A DNA stretch of 64,000 bases from assembly GCF_910594985.1 (NCBI RefSeq), contig NZ_CAJVCE010000006.1:248001-312000 (forward strand). The letters are read 5' to 3'. Positions 36,683-46,029 of this stretch are shown piece by piece; within the stretch, counting starts at the first letter, position 1, and the number at the start of each line of letters is the position of its first letter. The position numbers and the translations under genes are program-made. This DNA comes from Paenibacillus allorhizosphaerae (lineage in GTDB: Bacteria; Bacillota; Bacilli; Paenibacillales; NBRC-103111). The notes under the pieces were generated by a model. That model ran no database searches and was not told the origin of the DNA. It saw only the letters and a list, made by a program, of their open reading frames with translations.

Positions 36683-38020
36683 CTATTTTTTTCCTGCTTT
36701 TACCGTATCGATCGACTTATCGGCAAGCTCCGTAATCGTCCGAATCGCGGTATTCACGTCACCCTGGCCTTTTCCCAGCTGATACATTATTTTTTCCAGC
36801 TCCACTGCAGCCGTACGGCTGTAAGGTGAACCTTCAAACGTAGGTGCCGGTTTGCTTTTGGCTACCGCACGCATATTCTTCCCTTTCAAAAAGTCCGCGT
36901 CTTGGCCGAACGCGTCCTTGACGGCCTGCGTTTTCGTAACCGGGAAGGAAAGCGCCTTTTTCGCCTGGTTCATTTGAAATTCGTCGCTGGTCATGTAGGC
37001 AATGGCGTCGAAAGCAGCATCTTTATGCTTGCTCATGCTTGTAATATAAGCTAAAGTTAAATTCGCTTGAGGGCCGATGCCGCGGCGGTCGCCGTATTCC
37101 GGGTAGGTCACTACGTCCCAATTGACCTCTTGCGAAATCGTCGGCATAAAGTAGGCATACATGGCAGCCAGTTTATCTTTATAAAATACATTGCTGACAG
37201 CCGAGAAGCTGTTTTCTTTGAGCGCGTTGCCCGGAATTTCATAAAACCGGGATAAGTTTCTGACGATCCTCGTCCAACGTTCATCGCTATTGTACAGCGC
37301 CTTGTCAGATTTCGGATCGACGAATCCTGCCGACAACTGGTTCATCCAGGCATAGTTGTACGTTTGCGTGACGAAGCCCCTGTATTGCTTATCGCCGTCC
37401 ATTCGGGTCATCTGTTTGGCCAACTCGTAAACATCGTCCCAAGTCATTCCATCCTTCGGGTAAGGAACGCCAAACTTATCAAAAACATCTTTGTTATACA
37501 AAAGGGCCTGGACGTTCATCCTGTAAGGCAATGCGTAGAGGCCTCCCTTGGAAAGCGCCCGTACCGCCTGTACACTGCTGTCGTCAAGCCGGGACAAATC
37601 AAAATTGCTCTTTTTGATCATATCGCTTATATCATATTCGAACTTATACGGCGTGATCAGCCGGTAATGATTCAAATCGGCGTTGAGGAAAATATCGATC
37701 GACTCTCCGGCTGCCATCATCGCGTCGAGCTGCCCTTCCGGGTTCGTGTCCGGCGGATGAACGAACTTCACAGTTATATAGGGAAACTTTTTTTGAATCG
37801 GGTTTCCTATTTGTTCCATGAAAGCTTCATCGGTCTCGCTCGGACCGTTCGGGCTGTAAAACACAAGAGTAACCGGCTCCTTCGATTTTTCCGGTGCGGT
37901 CGGCGGCGATGTCACGGGTTGTGTGCCGTCCCCGCTCTTGCTCCCGTCAGCCGAACATGCGGCTAGGCAGCCGACATTCAGGACAAGCGCAATAAAGTAC
38001 AGCTTCTTCAAATTAAGCAT
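36683..38020 (-). CDS. Extracellular solute-binding lipoprotein, family 1
   Basis: A 445-residue protein with a signal peptide and lipobox LAAC, so it is a lipid-anchored surface protein. A low-complexity linker (TSPPTAPEKSKEPVT) leads to the binding fold, starting VTLVFYSPNGPSE and including WDDVYELAKQMTRMDGD, typical of sugar-binding proteins. No permease genes are beside it. It faces an AraC-type regulator, and a cre-like box lies 28 bases upstream of its start, so control by sugar availability is likely. Confidence 0.9.
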   Translation of the reverse strand: MLNLKKLYFIALVLNVGCLAACSADGSKSGDGTQPVTSPPTAPEKSKEPVTLVFYSPNGPSETDEAFMEQIGNPIQKKFPYITVKFVHPPDTNPEGQLDAMMAAGESIDIFLNADLNHYRLITPYKFEYDISDMIKKSNFDLSRLDDSSVQAVRALSKGGLYALPYRMNVQALLYNKDVFDKFGVPYPKDGMTWDDVYELAKQMTRMDGDKQYRGFVTQTYNYAWMNQLSAGFVDPKSDKALYNSDERWTRIVRNLSRFYEIPGNALKENSFSAVSNVFYKDKLAAMYAYFMPTISQEVNWDVVTYPEYGDRRGIGPQANLTLAYITSMSKHKDAAFDAIAYMTSDEFQMNQAKKALSFPVTKTQAVKDAFGQDADFLKGKNMRAVAKSKPAPTFEGSPYSRTAAVELEKIMYQLGKGQGDVNTAIRTITELADKSIDTVKAGKK

Positions 38021-38047
38021 GCTCCCACCCTTTCATGAAACCCGTAT

Positions 38048-38061
38048 TGTAAGCGCTACCT
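38048..38061 (-). promoter_or_regulatory. cre-like box upstream of the binding lipoprotein
   Basis: TGTAAGCGCTACCT has the cre core TGTAAGCGCT and 12 of 14 consensus positions. It lies about 28-41 bases before the start codon, where bound CcpA would block expression. Confidence 0.5.
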
Positions 38062-38251
38062 ATTAAAATACATCACATATACAGTAGGGATGCGACACCA
38101 TTTAATCGGACCGGTCAATTTTTAAACTATAAGAAAACCTCAAGGTTTCAAAGGACGCACAACTTTTGAGTTCTCGCTTCTCAATCTTCAGCTTGCAAAG
38201 TATGATAATAGTAGCTACTCGGATGAAATTAATCTTGTGGGGAGAGCATCT

Positions 38252-39142
38252 ATGGACGTGAAAAGATTTCCTCTATACGAGGATTCCATCGGGGATCATC
38301 CGTATTTTCTCACTGGCAGCCAGCGCTTCTACATCGACGTTCGGAACTCTATTTATTCTTATCTGCATCATCATAACTTCGCCGAGATTTCCTACTTCTT
38401 CGAGGGGAGCGGCGTCGAATCGATTGATGGCGTCAGTCACCGGTTGCAGCCGGGAACCGTGTCCGTTGTTCTCCCGCATCAAATGCATATTATTAAATGC
38501 GATTCCGGGCGGAAGCTGCGCAAATACTGCTGCATGTTCGATACGGAGCTATTGTTCGGCAAGTGCGAAGACAAATGGTTTTCGGATATGTTGTTCGGCA
38601 TCGGTACGCATACGCCTTCGTTTGTCGATTTCTTAGGCACGGAGGCCGCGCAAATGAAACTGATTTTCGAACAGCTGCTTCACGAATACGGGGAGACGAA
38701 CCGTCCGGGAAGGCTTTATATGATCCGTACGAAGCTTACGGAAGCGTTATTGTTGTTCATACGTCACGGGTTGGCCTGCCGATCTTCGGACACATGGGAT
38801 ACGCGTTCTACAAAGGAAGCGCCGCGGCTGCTCTGGCCGCTTGTCAAATATGTGCACAGCCATTATAAAGAGAATCTCAGTCTGAAGGAGCTGTCCCATC
38901 GTTTTGATGTGAGCGTTCCTTATATCAGCCGCGTTTTCAAAACCTACGTCGGCATGGGCTTTGTTCAGTATATGCACAGGCTGCGGATCGAGCGCGCTAC
39001 CAACATGCTTCTCACCACCGATATGACCATTACGGATATCGCCTTTGACGTAGGTTTCGATAATTCCCGCACGTTTGCCCGCGTCTTCCGGGAGCTGAAA
39101 GGAAAGTCCGCGAGAGAGTATCGAATGCTCGCCCAACAATAG
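38252..39142 (+). CDS. AraC family transcriptional regulator
   Basis: A 296-residue regulator from the ATG at 38252, which has GGGGAGAG upstream; an in-frame GTG five codons before overlaps that site. Residues 20-110 are a cupin-type sensing domain (HHHNFAEISYFFEGSGVESI; LQPGTVSVVLPHQMH). The last 100 residues are two helix-turn-helix motifs (NLSLKELSHRFDVSVPYISR; TITDIAFDVGFDNSRTFARV) ending in the conserved FRELKGKSAREYR. It is divergent from the sugar-binding lipoprotein and probably activates it when sugar binds. Confidence 0.92.
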   Translation: MDVKRFPLYEDSIGDHPYFLTGSQRFYIDVRNSIYSYLHHHNFAEISYFFEGSGVESIDGVSHRLQPGTVSVVLPHQMHIIKCDSGRKLRKYCCMFDTELLFGKCEDKWFSDMLFGIGTHTPSFVDFLGTEAAQMKLIFEQLLHEYGETNRPGRLYMIRTKLTEALLLFIRHGLACRSSDTWDTRSTKEAPRLLWPLVKYVHSHYKENLSLKELSHRFDVSVPYISRVFKTYVGMGFVQYMHRLRIERATNMLLTTDMTITDIAFDVGFDNSRTFARVFRELKGKSAREYRMLAQQ

Positions 39143-39281
39143 AAAACATCGCGAACAGAACATCTAAAGTCCTTCATGACTCGATCCACTGCCAAGTGCC
39201 GCGCTTTATTCAGCGCGTTTTATCTTAATGATACAGACAAAGGTGACGTAAGCGTATCATCTCGGACTATACGACAACGAT

Positions 39282-39581
39282 TTAAAGTCTTTTCTTCTCA
39301 AGATAGACCAGACTAAAATCAGAGGTAATCAAGCTTTCTTTGAAGGTTTTATATCCTAACTTTTCGTATAAGGCAATGTTCTTTTCGCTTTTACTTCCAG
39401 TGAACAACTCATAACGGGATTTCGGAAAAAGACCTTCTATAGCACTCATTAACATTTTGCCTATTCCTTTATTTTGATGGTCCGGATGAACCATCAGCTT
39501 TCCTATGTAGCAAGTTCCGTCTTGGTCATTTGCTCGTACGGAACCAATGATTTTTTCATCAACCAGCTCATCTGAATTCAT
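39282..39581 (-). pseudogene. GNAT acetyltransferase with a lost N terminus
   Basis: The 99-residue frame holds the acetyl-CoA-binding core: IIGSVRANDQDGTCYIGKLM, VHPDHQNKGIGKMLMSAIE (motif A), FTGSKSEKNIALYEKLGYKT. About 50 residues of the usual N-terminal strand and helices are missing. Upstream in the same frame there are readable protein-like bits (QTINDFKE, LEEELSE, RVYGKIGT, FFK) separated by TGA codons at 39642-39644, 39618-39620 and 39591-39593. The gene is therefore most likely decayed, although the short frame could still be translated from its ATG. Confidence 0.65.
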
Positions 39582-39775
39582 TTTAAAAAATCAGGTGCCA
39601 ATTTTACCATATACCCTTCATTCACTAAGTTCTTCCTCTAATCACTCTTTGAAATCGTTTATTGTTTGTGATGATGCGTATAATCCCGCTAACCAGCGCC
39701 GTTCTCCGCGCACAGGTAGAGGCAAGGTTAGGAGAATGTTACGATTGACATATATCAGGGAAGGAGAGATGGACA

Positions 39776-40429
39776 GTGGCAAAATATATAAAATTGCAAG
39801 ATGAGCTGGATGCACAGGCGAAGCATGGTCTGGAGGTTCTTCCTAGGGAAGTCGTAGAGGCTTTCGTGCATTCGACCCAGGAGCTCCGGGAATCGGGCAC
39901 TGCTAAAGGTTTGGCTGTTGGCGCAATGGCGCCTGACTTCACCTTGGGTAATCAAATAGGGAATAATATTACCTTGTCGGAAAAAACCGCGAAGGGTCAT
40001 GTTATCCTTACCTTTTACCGCGGGGGCTGGTGCCCGTTCTGCAATTTAGAATTAAGAGCTTATCAGCGAATCATTGACAGCATTCATGAAGCCGGTGCTG
40101 AACTGTTGGCCATCAGCCCTCAAACACCGGACCATTCGTTAAGCGTCCATGAAAAGAACAAATTGAGCTTTCATGTCTTGAGTGATTTGCACAATCGGGT
40201 GGCGGAGAAGTATCAGCTCAAATTCAAGCTCCGGGACGATCTGCATGATTATCATCGATCACTCGGCGCTGCATTAAATGAACATAATGGCGACGATTCA
40301 TGGGAGCTTCCTGTACCTGCCACTTTTATCATTGATAAGCAGGGGGTTATCCGTTTTGCGAGTGTGGACCCAGATTACACAAAACGGACGGAGCCTAATG
40401 AAATTTTGAACCTTCTTCATTCCTTATAA
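39776..40429 (+). CDS. Peroxiredoxin-like (AhpC/TSA family) protein
   Basis: A 217-residue thioredoxin-fold protein. Residues 45-60 read AVGAMAPDFTLGNQIG and the redox motif GGWCPFCNLELRAYQ (C86, C89) lies where peroxiredoxins keep the peroxidatic cysteine. Later parts (AELLAISPQTPDHS; FHVLSDLHNRVAEKYQLKF; VPATFIIDKQGVIRFA) fit the family. It has an N-terminal extension of about 45 helical residues. The start is a GTG with AAGGAGAG upstream. It reduces peroxides in the cytoplasm, probably together with thioredoxin. Confidence 0.9.
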   Translation: MAKYIKLQDELDAQAKHGLEVLPREVVEAFVHSTQELRESGTAKGLAVGAMAPDFTLGNQIGNNITLSEKTAKGHVILTFYRGGWCPFCNLELRAYQRIIDSIHEAGAELLAISPQTPDHSLSVHEKNKLSFHVLSDLHNRVAEKYQLKFKLRDDLHDYHRSLGAALNEHNGDDSWELPVPATFIIDKQGVIRFASVDPDYTKRTEPNEILNLLHSL

Positions 40430-40442
40430 CAGCCCCTGCTCT

Positions 40443-40514
40443 ACTGTCCGTTAACAAAGCTGCCGTTCAACGCGGCAGCTTTGTCCTGGTGTTAATTATT
40501 GAGCTATCATATCC
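40443..40514 (-). repeat. 3'-end repeat element, copy 7
   Basis: ACTGTCCGTTAAC, a perfect 11-base-pair hairpin (40455-40465 with 40473-40483) and TTATTGAGCTATCATATCC. It lies between convergent genes: 14 bases after the peroxiredoxin stop and six bases after the stop of the minus-strand 64-residue ORF. The hairpin may also serve as a terminator. Confidence 0.65.
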
Positions 40515-40519
40515 ATCCC

Positions 40520-40714
40520 TCAAAGCGTCGGCTGCTGATTGATCTTATAGGCAGCCGGTGTAATCGCGTAATTCAGCTCTTCGAGAAACACCTTTATTAT
40601 AGGATCCGCAGCCTGACCGAGCTTCTGAACAGCAGACTTAGAGGTTAACATTTCCTGACGTGACCAATCCTTATGAAACTCGCTGTCAGAATTCAGGAGA
40701 ATGAAATAATTCAT
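40520..40714 (-). CDS. Hypothetical protein, 64 residues
   Basis: A small soluble, mostly helical protein that begins three bases after the stop codon of the phosphoesterase; AAAGG lies 10 bases upstream of its ATG. The coding statistics look reasonable (DSEFHKDWSRQEMLTSKSAV). No family is recognised. It may be a remnant of a longer gene, since the stop lies next to a repeat element. Confidence 0.45.
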   Translation of the reverse strand: MNYFILLNSDSEFHKDWSRQEMLTSKSAVQKLGQAADPIIKVFLEELNYAITPAAYKINQQPTL

Positions 40715-40717
40715 CGT

Positions 40718-41467
40718 CTAGATGCCTTTACTTCCCCGATACACAGCCGTTCTCAGTTCATTTGCATATTGCTCTGTTAGTGGCATATTCTCTTCTTGTG
40801 CTTGCCGGATCGCTAACTCAATATCATAAGGGACCCTCACCAATTGAATTGAAAAAGCACTCATTGATCGACGGCTATACCAACCTTCGAGAATAGCATA
40901 GCACGCTTGTGTAATCTCCAATGGGTTCCCTACGCTTCCAACATTAAATAAAACTTTCCCTTTAAAGTTTTGTATATATGCATTATGGATATCACCATAA
41001 CCGACCACATCTGGCATCAGCTCTTCGGGTGGTATTCCAGTTTTCTCAGTATTATTAAACATAGCCAATCTATCCTCTATCGGGGCATGAGGCTGCACTC
41101 TCTTGTATACACTTTCGGCAGAGGCATGGAATAACCGGATATATCGCCCGCTCATAAAAAATTCAGTTGAAAATGGTAACGATTTTAAGTAGTTGATTTC
41201 CGACTTATCTAACTTCTGATATTGCCATAATGCATGCTCTTGTTCTACATCTGGTCTATTCGTCAACCAGTCATCCCAATTCCCTAATACTACAGATTCG
41301 CAACTATTTTTAATTTTATCTATAGCTTGCTTCGGATGTGGTCCTTTTCCAACCAAATCCCCCAAGCAGAAAATTCTTTTTATACTTCGTTCGCTGATAT
41401 CTGACAATACTGCTTCCAAAGCCGGGATATTCCCATGAATATCTGAAATAATCGCGATTCTATCCAT
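40718..41467 (-). CDS. Metallophosphoesterase (calcineurin-like, YfcE/DUF2437 type)
   Basis: A 249-residue enzyme with the metal-site motifs of the family: ISDIHGNIPALEAVL (Asp and His), CLGDLVGKGPHP (GD-x-V-x-x-G), VLGNWDD (GN-x-D in place of GNH), LFHASAE and GYGDIHNAY (GH-like). This is the pattern of Nudix-independent single-domain phosphodiesterases such as YfcE. The physiological substrate is unknown. It is followed at once by a 64-residue ORF. Confidence 0.88.
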   Translation of the reverse strand: MDRIAIISDIHGNIPALEAVLSDISERSIKRIFCLGDLVGKGPHPKQAIDKIKNSCESVVLGNWDDWLTNRPDVEQEHALWQYQKLDKSEINYLKSLPFSTEFFMSGRYIRLFHASAESVYKRVQPHAPIEDRLAMFNNTEKTGIPPEELMPDVVGYGDIHNAYIQNFKGKVLFNVGSVGNPLEITQACYAILEGWYSRRSMSAFSIQLVRVPYDIELAIRQAQEENMPLTEQYANELRTAVYRGSKGI

Positions 41468-41651
41468 ATATTCACCTCACCCTTTCACTTAATGAATAGC
41501 TCTACATTAAGTCTAAACTATCATCCATAAAATGGGAACAGGGTTGAACTAACGAAAAAAACTGAGTAAACCAGTGACAGATTCTAATAACAGAGGTATT
41601 ACAAAAATAAGAACTAAACCAGTAAACATTAGTGGTTATACTCCTATATAA

Positions 41652-41694
41652 TAAAAAACGGCAACCGGGAACAGAAACGCTGTTCCGGATGCCG
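41652..41694 (-). terminator. Terminator after the FIMAH-domain protein gene
   Basis: On the minus strand CGGCATCCGGAACAG pairs with CTGTTCCCGGTTGCCG (with small mismatches) and is followed by TTTTTTAT. It lies about 35 bases after the stop codon. Confidence 0.85.
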
Positions 41695-41726
41695 CCGCCT
41701 AATAGCAGGCTTAAACTAGGAATGGA

Positions 41727-44696
41727 TTAACGGGAAATGATTTGAAGCAAATAAGCAAGATGCTGCGTCAGCTGCACGCTGGCGGAAGCCGTCATTTTGC
41801 CCTTTGCTGCATCGTTCTCCACCGTGTCTTGAAGATCATTCAAATGCTTGATGGCTTGATCCTTATGGCCTTTCTCATACTGTTTTTCCGCATTGGACAG
41901 CTTTGCATCCAGGGAATTGGCTTCCCCGTTATTTTTGAACTGGCCGTTCTTGTCCAGTTGTGCGATTAAGGCATGCACAGCGGAGAAGCTGGTGCCGAAC
42001 GTAATCTCGAAACTAAAGCTTTGCTCAGCCGTATTTCCGGCAGCATCCTCAACCAGGTATTGCACACTGTGAGTACCGAGTCCCACTTGCTTTGCCTGCA
42101 GCGATTGACCGGAGACAATCTCTTTCCCGTCCAAAAGAAGCTTCTGGGAAGCGATGCCGGACAATGCGTCAGCAGCAGCCAGCTCGAATGTAACGGCTTC
42201 ATCATAGGTGATGTTGTGAACGCTTTGACCCGATTGCGTCAGACGAACGGTCGGCGCCGTTTTATCGAGACGGATGACGAGCGATTGCGTTCCTTCTTTG
42301 TTACTGGCGTGATCAACGGAATAATATTGCAGACGGCTGTCGCCTTCGGAGGAAATCGTCAGCGGAGCCGTATAGCTCGCCCATTCTCCGCCGTTCGTAT
42401 TGTACAAGGTCGATGCTACGCCCGTTCCGGTATCCGTCGCGGACAATGTAACCGTCACATCCTCACGGTACCAACCGTTGCCGTTTGCCGTTCCAGACAG
42501 GGCTGCTGTTGTGACAGGGGCCGACGAATCAACAGCCGTAAAATCACCTAGACCACGAGGCTTCAACTGGTACGTTTCTTTGAAAATGGCTGCAACCCCG
42601 CGGACGTTAACGACTTGTCCCTCCTGATACGGGAACTTGTCCAACGTGAGTCCTGTACGGCCGTCAACGCGCACATGATCGGTTGCGGAGCCGGACGTCG
42701 CGTCGAATTCAAAGGAACCGGCCGGAGTGGCCGCGACTACATTATGAATAGTAACATTCGATAGCTCAATAAGCTGACCCTGATTATTTTCGTTTACGGA
42801 TGCGGCGGCCTTCACTGCCGGAAGCTCGGCTGTACCGGTCTTCGCGATAGCTACAGGCGAAGCCAGCTCAAGCTCCGAGTTATAGCGGGTAAGTGAAGCG
42901 GTCACCTTCACCTTGTCTCCTTGATGGAAGCCGCTTTGGCTTTGGAATACGTAGACCCCTGCGGTTTCATCCTGAAGATAGAACGCTTGTCCGCCGAAGG
43001 CTCCGGGCTCCGTGGTTACGACGCCTTCCACAGTAACAAGGGTATTGTCTGCCTTGCTCCGCGCTTCAGCTATCGAAATCTGGTCAGGCACAGGCGGCTT
43101 GTCCTCCGGAAGCGGCTCGGCCGGTACATTCGCCAAGGTAACCGTTTCGGTTTTGAGGTTATTGCCGTTCTGTCTTAGACGCAGACTTGCCGCACCGGTG
43201 GTGTTGGGCTTTATGCGGACCATAAGATCCTTATAGGCATGGCCCAAGCCGTCGGCTGTCAGGCTGAAAGCGGAGCTGTAGCCATACGCGGTGGGCCAAG
43301 TGCCATCGGCATTTTGAATCTGGGCAACCTGGGTACCGCCGGTTAAATAAATGCCTGCGCTGAATCCGGACACCGTTCCGTAAGCAGGCAGGTTATCCGC
43401 GACGACACGGATTTGAAATTGCTGTGCGTTCGGAAGCTGAGCCTGATGCACGAAGTTGTACGCTGCAGTTGGAGCGGCTGTAGCACCGCCGTAGGAACCC
43501 GGCTTGTAAGTGGAAGAATCCCACCATTTATAGCCGGCTTCAGGCACAGCCCATGGCTCCTTCTGAGGTTCGGTGGACGCTTCCGGGGCTTCAAACGGCA
43601 GCAATGTCGTCGGCTGGTCAAGCTGAAGCCCGCTGACATCGCTCAGCTTCGTATAACTCTCCTTCTTGCTCAGCCAATGGATAAGATTAACGAGCAATGT
43701 GCCGTCATTTTGTTCTTTAAAACCGTCATACGTCGTCTTTATTTGACCGTTTTCTTCCCGCACATATTTGGGCGTTGCATCCTCAACAGGAGAAGAATCG
43801 CCGATGAATGCGGCTTTACCTAGGCCTGACTTGGAAATGGCGATATACGGACCTTCGGCGACGCCGCCTCCGGCATATACGCCCTGATCCACCGCATTAG
43901 GCCATGCTTCCTTGGTCTGCGGCAGATAAACGATTCCTTTGGCCCGTGTCGGGTCAATAATTTCGATGGTAGAGCCGGCATGCATCGCAACCGTAGAGAC
44001 ACCCCTCGTAATGCCGAGCGCTTGATCGGGCGCTACGACCTTGTCGGTGATGATATCGCCGAGCGCGTTATAGCGGAATCGCACGCCGAAATTTTCGTTC
44101 AGCCAATCGGAGCTTGCTACGCCTTGCATCGCGGCTGAATTTCGCTCCTCTGTGCTCATTCCTTTGGCAGGGTCATCCCAAGCACCGCGGCGATAGCCGT
44201 TCATGACCTCGGAGGCGTCCCACCGGTTTTTGTTCCGATCCGCATTATAGTGGTCGGCGATGAAGAAAATGCTGCCGCCGTTTTGAACATACTGCTTCAT
44301 GGCCGCTTGTTCCGTCTGCTTGTACGGAATATTGGCTTCCCCTATAACAAATACATCGTAACCTTGCAGGTCCTCGAGGGTAATAGCGCCGGACTTCCGA
44401 AGCTCCTTCACATCGTAGCCGTTATCAGCCAAGGCATTGCCAAAATCGGAAAAGCCGCCGTCAATAACCCAATCCGCCGCTCCGGCTGTTTGTCCATGGG
44501 TATTATCGAACAAAATCTTTTTACCCGAGTTTTCGTTCACTACTCTAGCGTTGATGAAAGGAGCCGGATCGTTAGGTCCTTCGGCAAAAGCCTGCTGTCC
44601 CCCGTCCAAGAAGAAAGATTGCAGCGGAAATGCGAGGCTAAGAGCGAGTGTCGTCTTTAACAGCGTGGCCTTCCAATGCATGAATTTGCTCATCAT
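41727..44696 (-). CDS. Large secreted multidomain protein with FIMAH C-terminal domain
   Basis: A 989-residue exported protein. Residues 1-38 are a signal peptide (cleavage after AFA). Residues 55-340 form a GATase/DUF4350-like domain (ILFDNTHGQ; YDVFVIGEANIPY; GSIFFIADHYNADR). Residues 370-525 are a beta-rich domain. Residues 535-690 look like OB-fold nucleic-acid-binding repeats found in secreted nucleases such as YhcR (TVEGVVTTEPGAFGGQAFYL; GVYVFQSQSGFHQGDKV). Residues 700-890 are two Ig/OmpL47-like repeats (DGTGVASTLYNTNGG-type; DALSGIASQKLLLDGK). The last 90 residues are a helical FIMAH domain. No nuclease core was found, so a DNA-related role outside the cell is a guess. Confidence 0.85.
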   Translation of the reverse strand: MMSKFMHWKATLLKTTLALSLAFPLQSFFLDGGQQAFAEGPNDPAPFINARVVNENSGKKILFDNTHGQTAGAADWVIDGGFSDFGNALADNGYDVKELRKSGAITLEDLQGYDVFVIGEANIPYKQTEQAAMKQYVQNGGSIFFIADHYNADRNKNRWDASEVMNGYRRGAWDDPAKGMSTEERNSAAMQGVASSDWLNENFGVRFRYNALGDIITDKVVAPDQALGITRGVSTVAMHAGSTIEIIDPTRAKGIVYLPQTKEAWPNAVDQGVYAGGGVAEGPYIAISKSGLGKAAFIGDSSPVEDATPKYVREENGQIKTTYDGFKEQNDGTLLVNLIHWLSKKESYTKLSDVSGLQLDQPTTLLPFEAPEASTEPQKEPWAVPEAGYKWWDSSTYKPGSYGGATAAPTAAYNFVHQAQLPNAQQFQIRVVADNLPAYGTVSGFSAGIYLTGGTQVAQIQNADGTWPTAYGYSSAFSLTADGLGHAYKDLMVRIKPNTTGAASLRLRQNGNNLKTETVTLANVPAEPLPEDKPPVPDQISIAEARSKADNTLVTVEGVVTTEPGAFGGQAFYLQDETAGVYVFQSQSGFHQGDKVKVTASLTRYNSELELASPVAIAKTGTAELPAVKAAASVNENNQGQLIELSNVTIHNVVAATPAGSFEFDATSGSATDHVRVDGRTGLTLDKFPYQEGQVVNVRGVAAIFKETYQLKPRGLGDFTAVDSSAPVTTAALSGTANGNGWYREDVTVTLSATDTGTGVASTLYNTNGGEWASYTAPLTISSEGDSRLQYYSVDHASNKEGTQSLVIRLDKTAPTVRLTQSGQSVHNITYDEAVTFELAAADALSGIASQKLLLDGKEIVSGQSLQAKQVGLGTHSVQYLVEDAAGNTAEQSFSFEITFGTSFSAVHALIAQLDKNGQFKNNGEANSLDAKLSNAEKQYEKGHKDQAIKHLNDLQDTVENDAAKGKMTASASVQLTQHLAYLLQIISR

Positions 44697-45115
44697 ATTC
44701 CTCCATTATTTTAATAGTAGAACTGCAATTGCATTCTATCACGAAACGATGGAAGAGTTTGATAATATTTCATGAAGTCAGGAGAATAGGACTAGACCGG
44801 GAGAAAAAACAGACACAAAGATTCAGACCGCCAAATCATGATCGACAGATTTCGCAGCTTCCATCCTATGTCATATGAAAATAAAGTAGTAGACTCGATT
44901 CGTTGATCTATGCTGGTCAGACCTCAAAAAGCGTCAAGTCCTCTGAAATAACTGTTTGACCGACTTGAATATAAAACCAGCGGCAGCCTTGGACCGGAAA
45001 AATAAAGCCCCAGACAACCGCTGGATTATTGAGCTAACGTTCCCCGTTGGCGCGGTAACTCGATCTTTCCATGGGATACGAAAATGACTAAGCACTGGAT
45101 AAAATATTTTTTGGA
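44697..45115. other. Intergenic stretch with a repeat element
   Basis: About 420 bases. Next to 44697 is the promoter and ribosome site of the FIMAH gene. The part 44790-44980 holds no recognised feature. Part of 44985-45062 is repeat copy 8. Confidence 0.5.
44985..45062 (-). repeat. 3'-end repeat element, copy 8
   Basis: Hairpin arms CCAGCGG and CCGCTGG surround an AT-rich loop, followed by right arm TTATTGAGCTAACGTTCCCC and GTTGGCGCGGTAAC on the plus strand. It lies 54 bases after the stop codon of the TIM-barrel isomerase gene on the minus strand. Confidence 0.6.
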
Positions 45116-45946
45116 CTATAGCACGCTTATCAGCGATTTAATCGCATTGATCCGATCCCACCGAGTCTCTCCTTTGTCGGCGATGATCGAGAGCGGTACA
45201 TTGCAGCCGCGATCCTTCAGAATACGCAGCATAATCCCGAGTTCCTCTGCGTCCACTCTTCCGTCAGGAAGATAGTTCGGCTTGGCATGAATCGAATGAG
45301 CCATCGAAGCACCGTGGGAAATCCCGTTTGCCTTCTCGCTAGTCTGGAAATTGCCGAAGTCAATGATGGTCGGTACGATGCTGCCGACATTACTCATGAT
45401 CGAGCTCCAGCTGCTTAACGTCGCAGTCAGCGGACGGAAGTTTTCCGTTACCACCCGCACTCCCCGCTCTGTCCCGTACTGCGCCAACTGCTTGAGTGCG
45501 CTGCAGCTTCTCGCGATTGCAGCAGCATCGCCTGCCGGCTGCTCGCCGGCAACAACGCGCACCGCCGCTGCACCCGCCTTCGCAGCCACCTCAATCCAGC
45601 TGCGCAAGTAGGCGATGTCCGATTCGCGACGTATGTTATCGGGTGATGAAATATCCCCATAGTCGACTAAGAGTGTCAGGAAGCCGATGCCCGCCGACTC
45701 AAAAGAAGCTCGCAGCTCGGCCAAGTAGGAAGCGTCTGTCGAGGGGATCTGAAAATGGCACACCTCCAAGTAACTCAACCCGTTCTGCTTTGCTTCCACC
45801 GGAAGATCAGTCAGTTCCAACTCCTGCGGCTTCCATTCTTCACGAACTTCCTGACTTTTCGTCTCCTCATTCCAGATGGTCCACCGTAGCGGTCCCAGAG
45901 ACTGTCTCATGCTCCACGTGCTGATTGAGAAAGAAAACATATGCAC
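45116..45946 (-). CDS. Sugar phosphate isomerase/epimerase (TIM barrel)
   Basis: A 276-residue protein of the xylose-isomerase-like TIM barrel family. It shows YLEVCHFQIPS, FLTLLVDYGDISSPD, AAAVRVVAGEQPAG, VVTENFRPL (with Glu as a metal ligand), IIDFGNF and SIHAKPNYLPDGRVD (His ligand), then PLSIIADKGE. Such proteins act on inositol, allulose or other sugars with a divalent metal. The gene is alone; the Gfo/Idh/MocA enzyme encoded on the other strand 1 kb away is a common partner family. Confidence 0.88.
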   Translation of the reverse strand: MHMFSFSISTWSMRQSLGPLRWTIWNEETKSQEVREEWKPQELELTDLPVEAKQNGLSYLEVCHFQIPSTDASYLAELRASFESAGIGFLTLLVDYGDISSPDNIRRESDIAYLRSWIEVAAKAGAAAVRVVAGEQPAGDAAAIARSCSALKQLAQYGTERGVRVVTENFRPLTATLSSWSSIMSNVGSIVPTIIDFGNFQTSEKANGISHGASMAHSIHAKPNYLPDGRVDAEELGIMLRILKDRGCNVPLSIIADKGETRWDRINAIKSLISVL

Positions 45947-45994
45947 ACCATCCTTTTTAAATTAATTTACTTCCAATGACTCCGTTTATGTAAA

Positions 45995-46029
45995 CAAAAC
46001 CCTTTCAGCATATAGTTGAAGGGGTTTTG
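45995..46029 (-). terminator. Terminator downstream of the small secreted protein gene
   Basis: On the minus strand CAAAACCCCTTCAAC pairs with GCTGAAAGGGTTTTG and is followed by TTTAC. It is the only clear terminator between 45950 and 46217. It is about 190 bases after the stop codon, so some untranslated RNA lies between. Confidence 0.6.
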
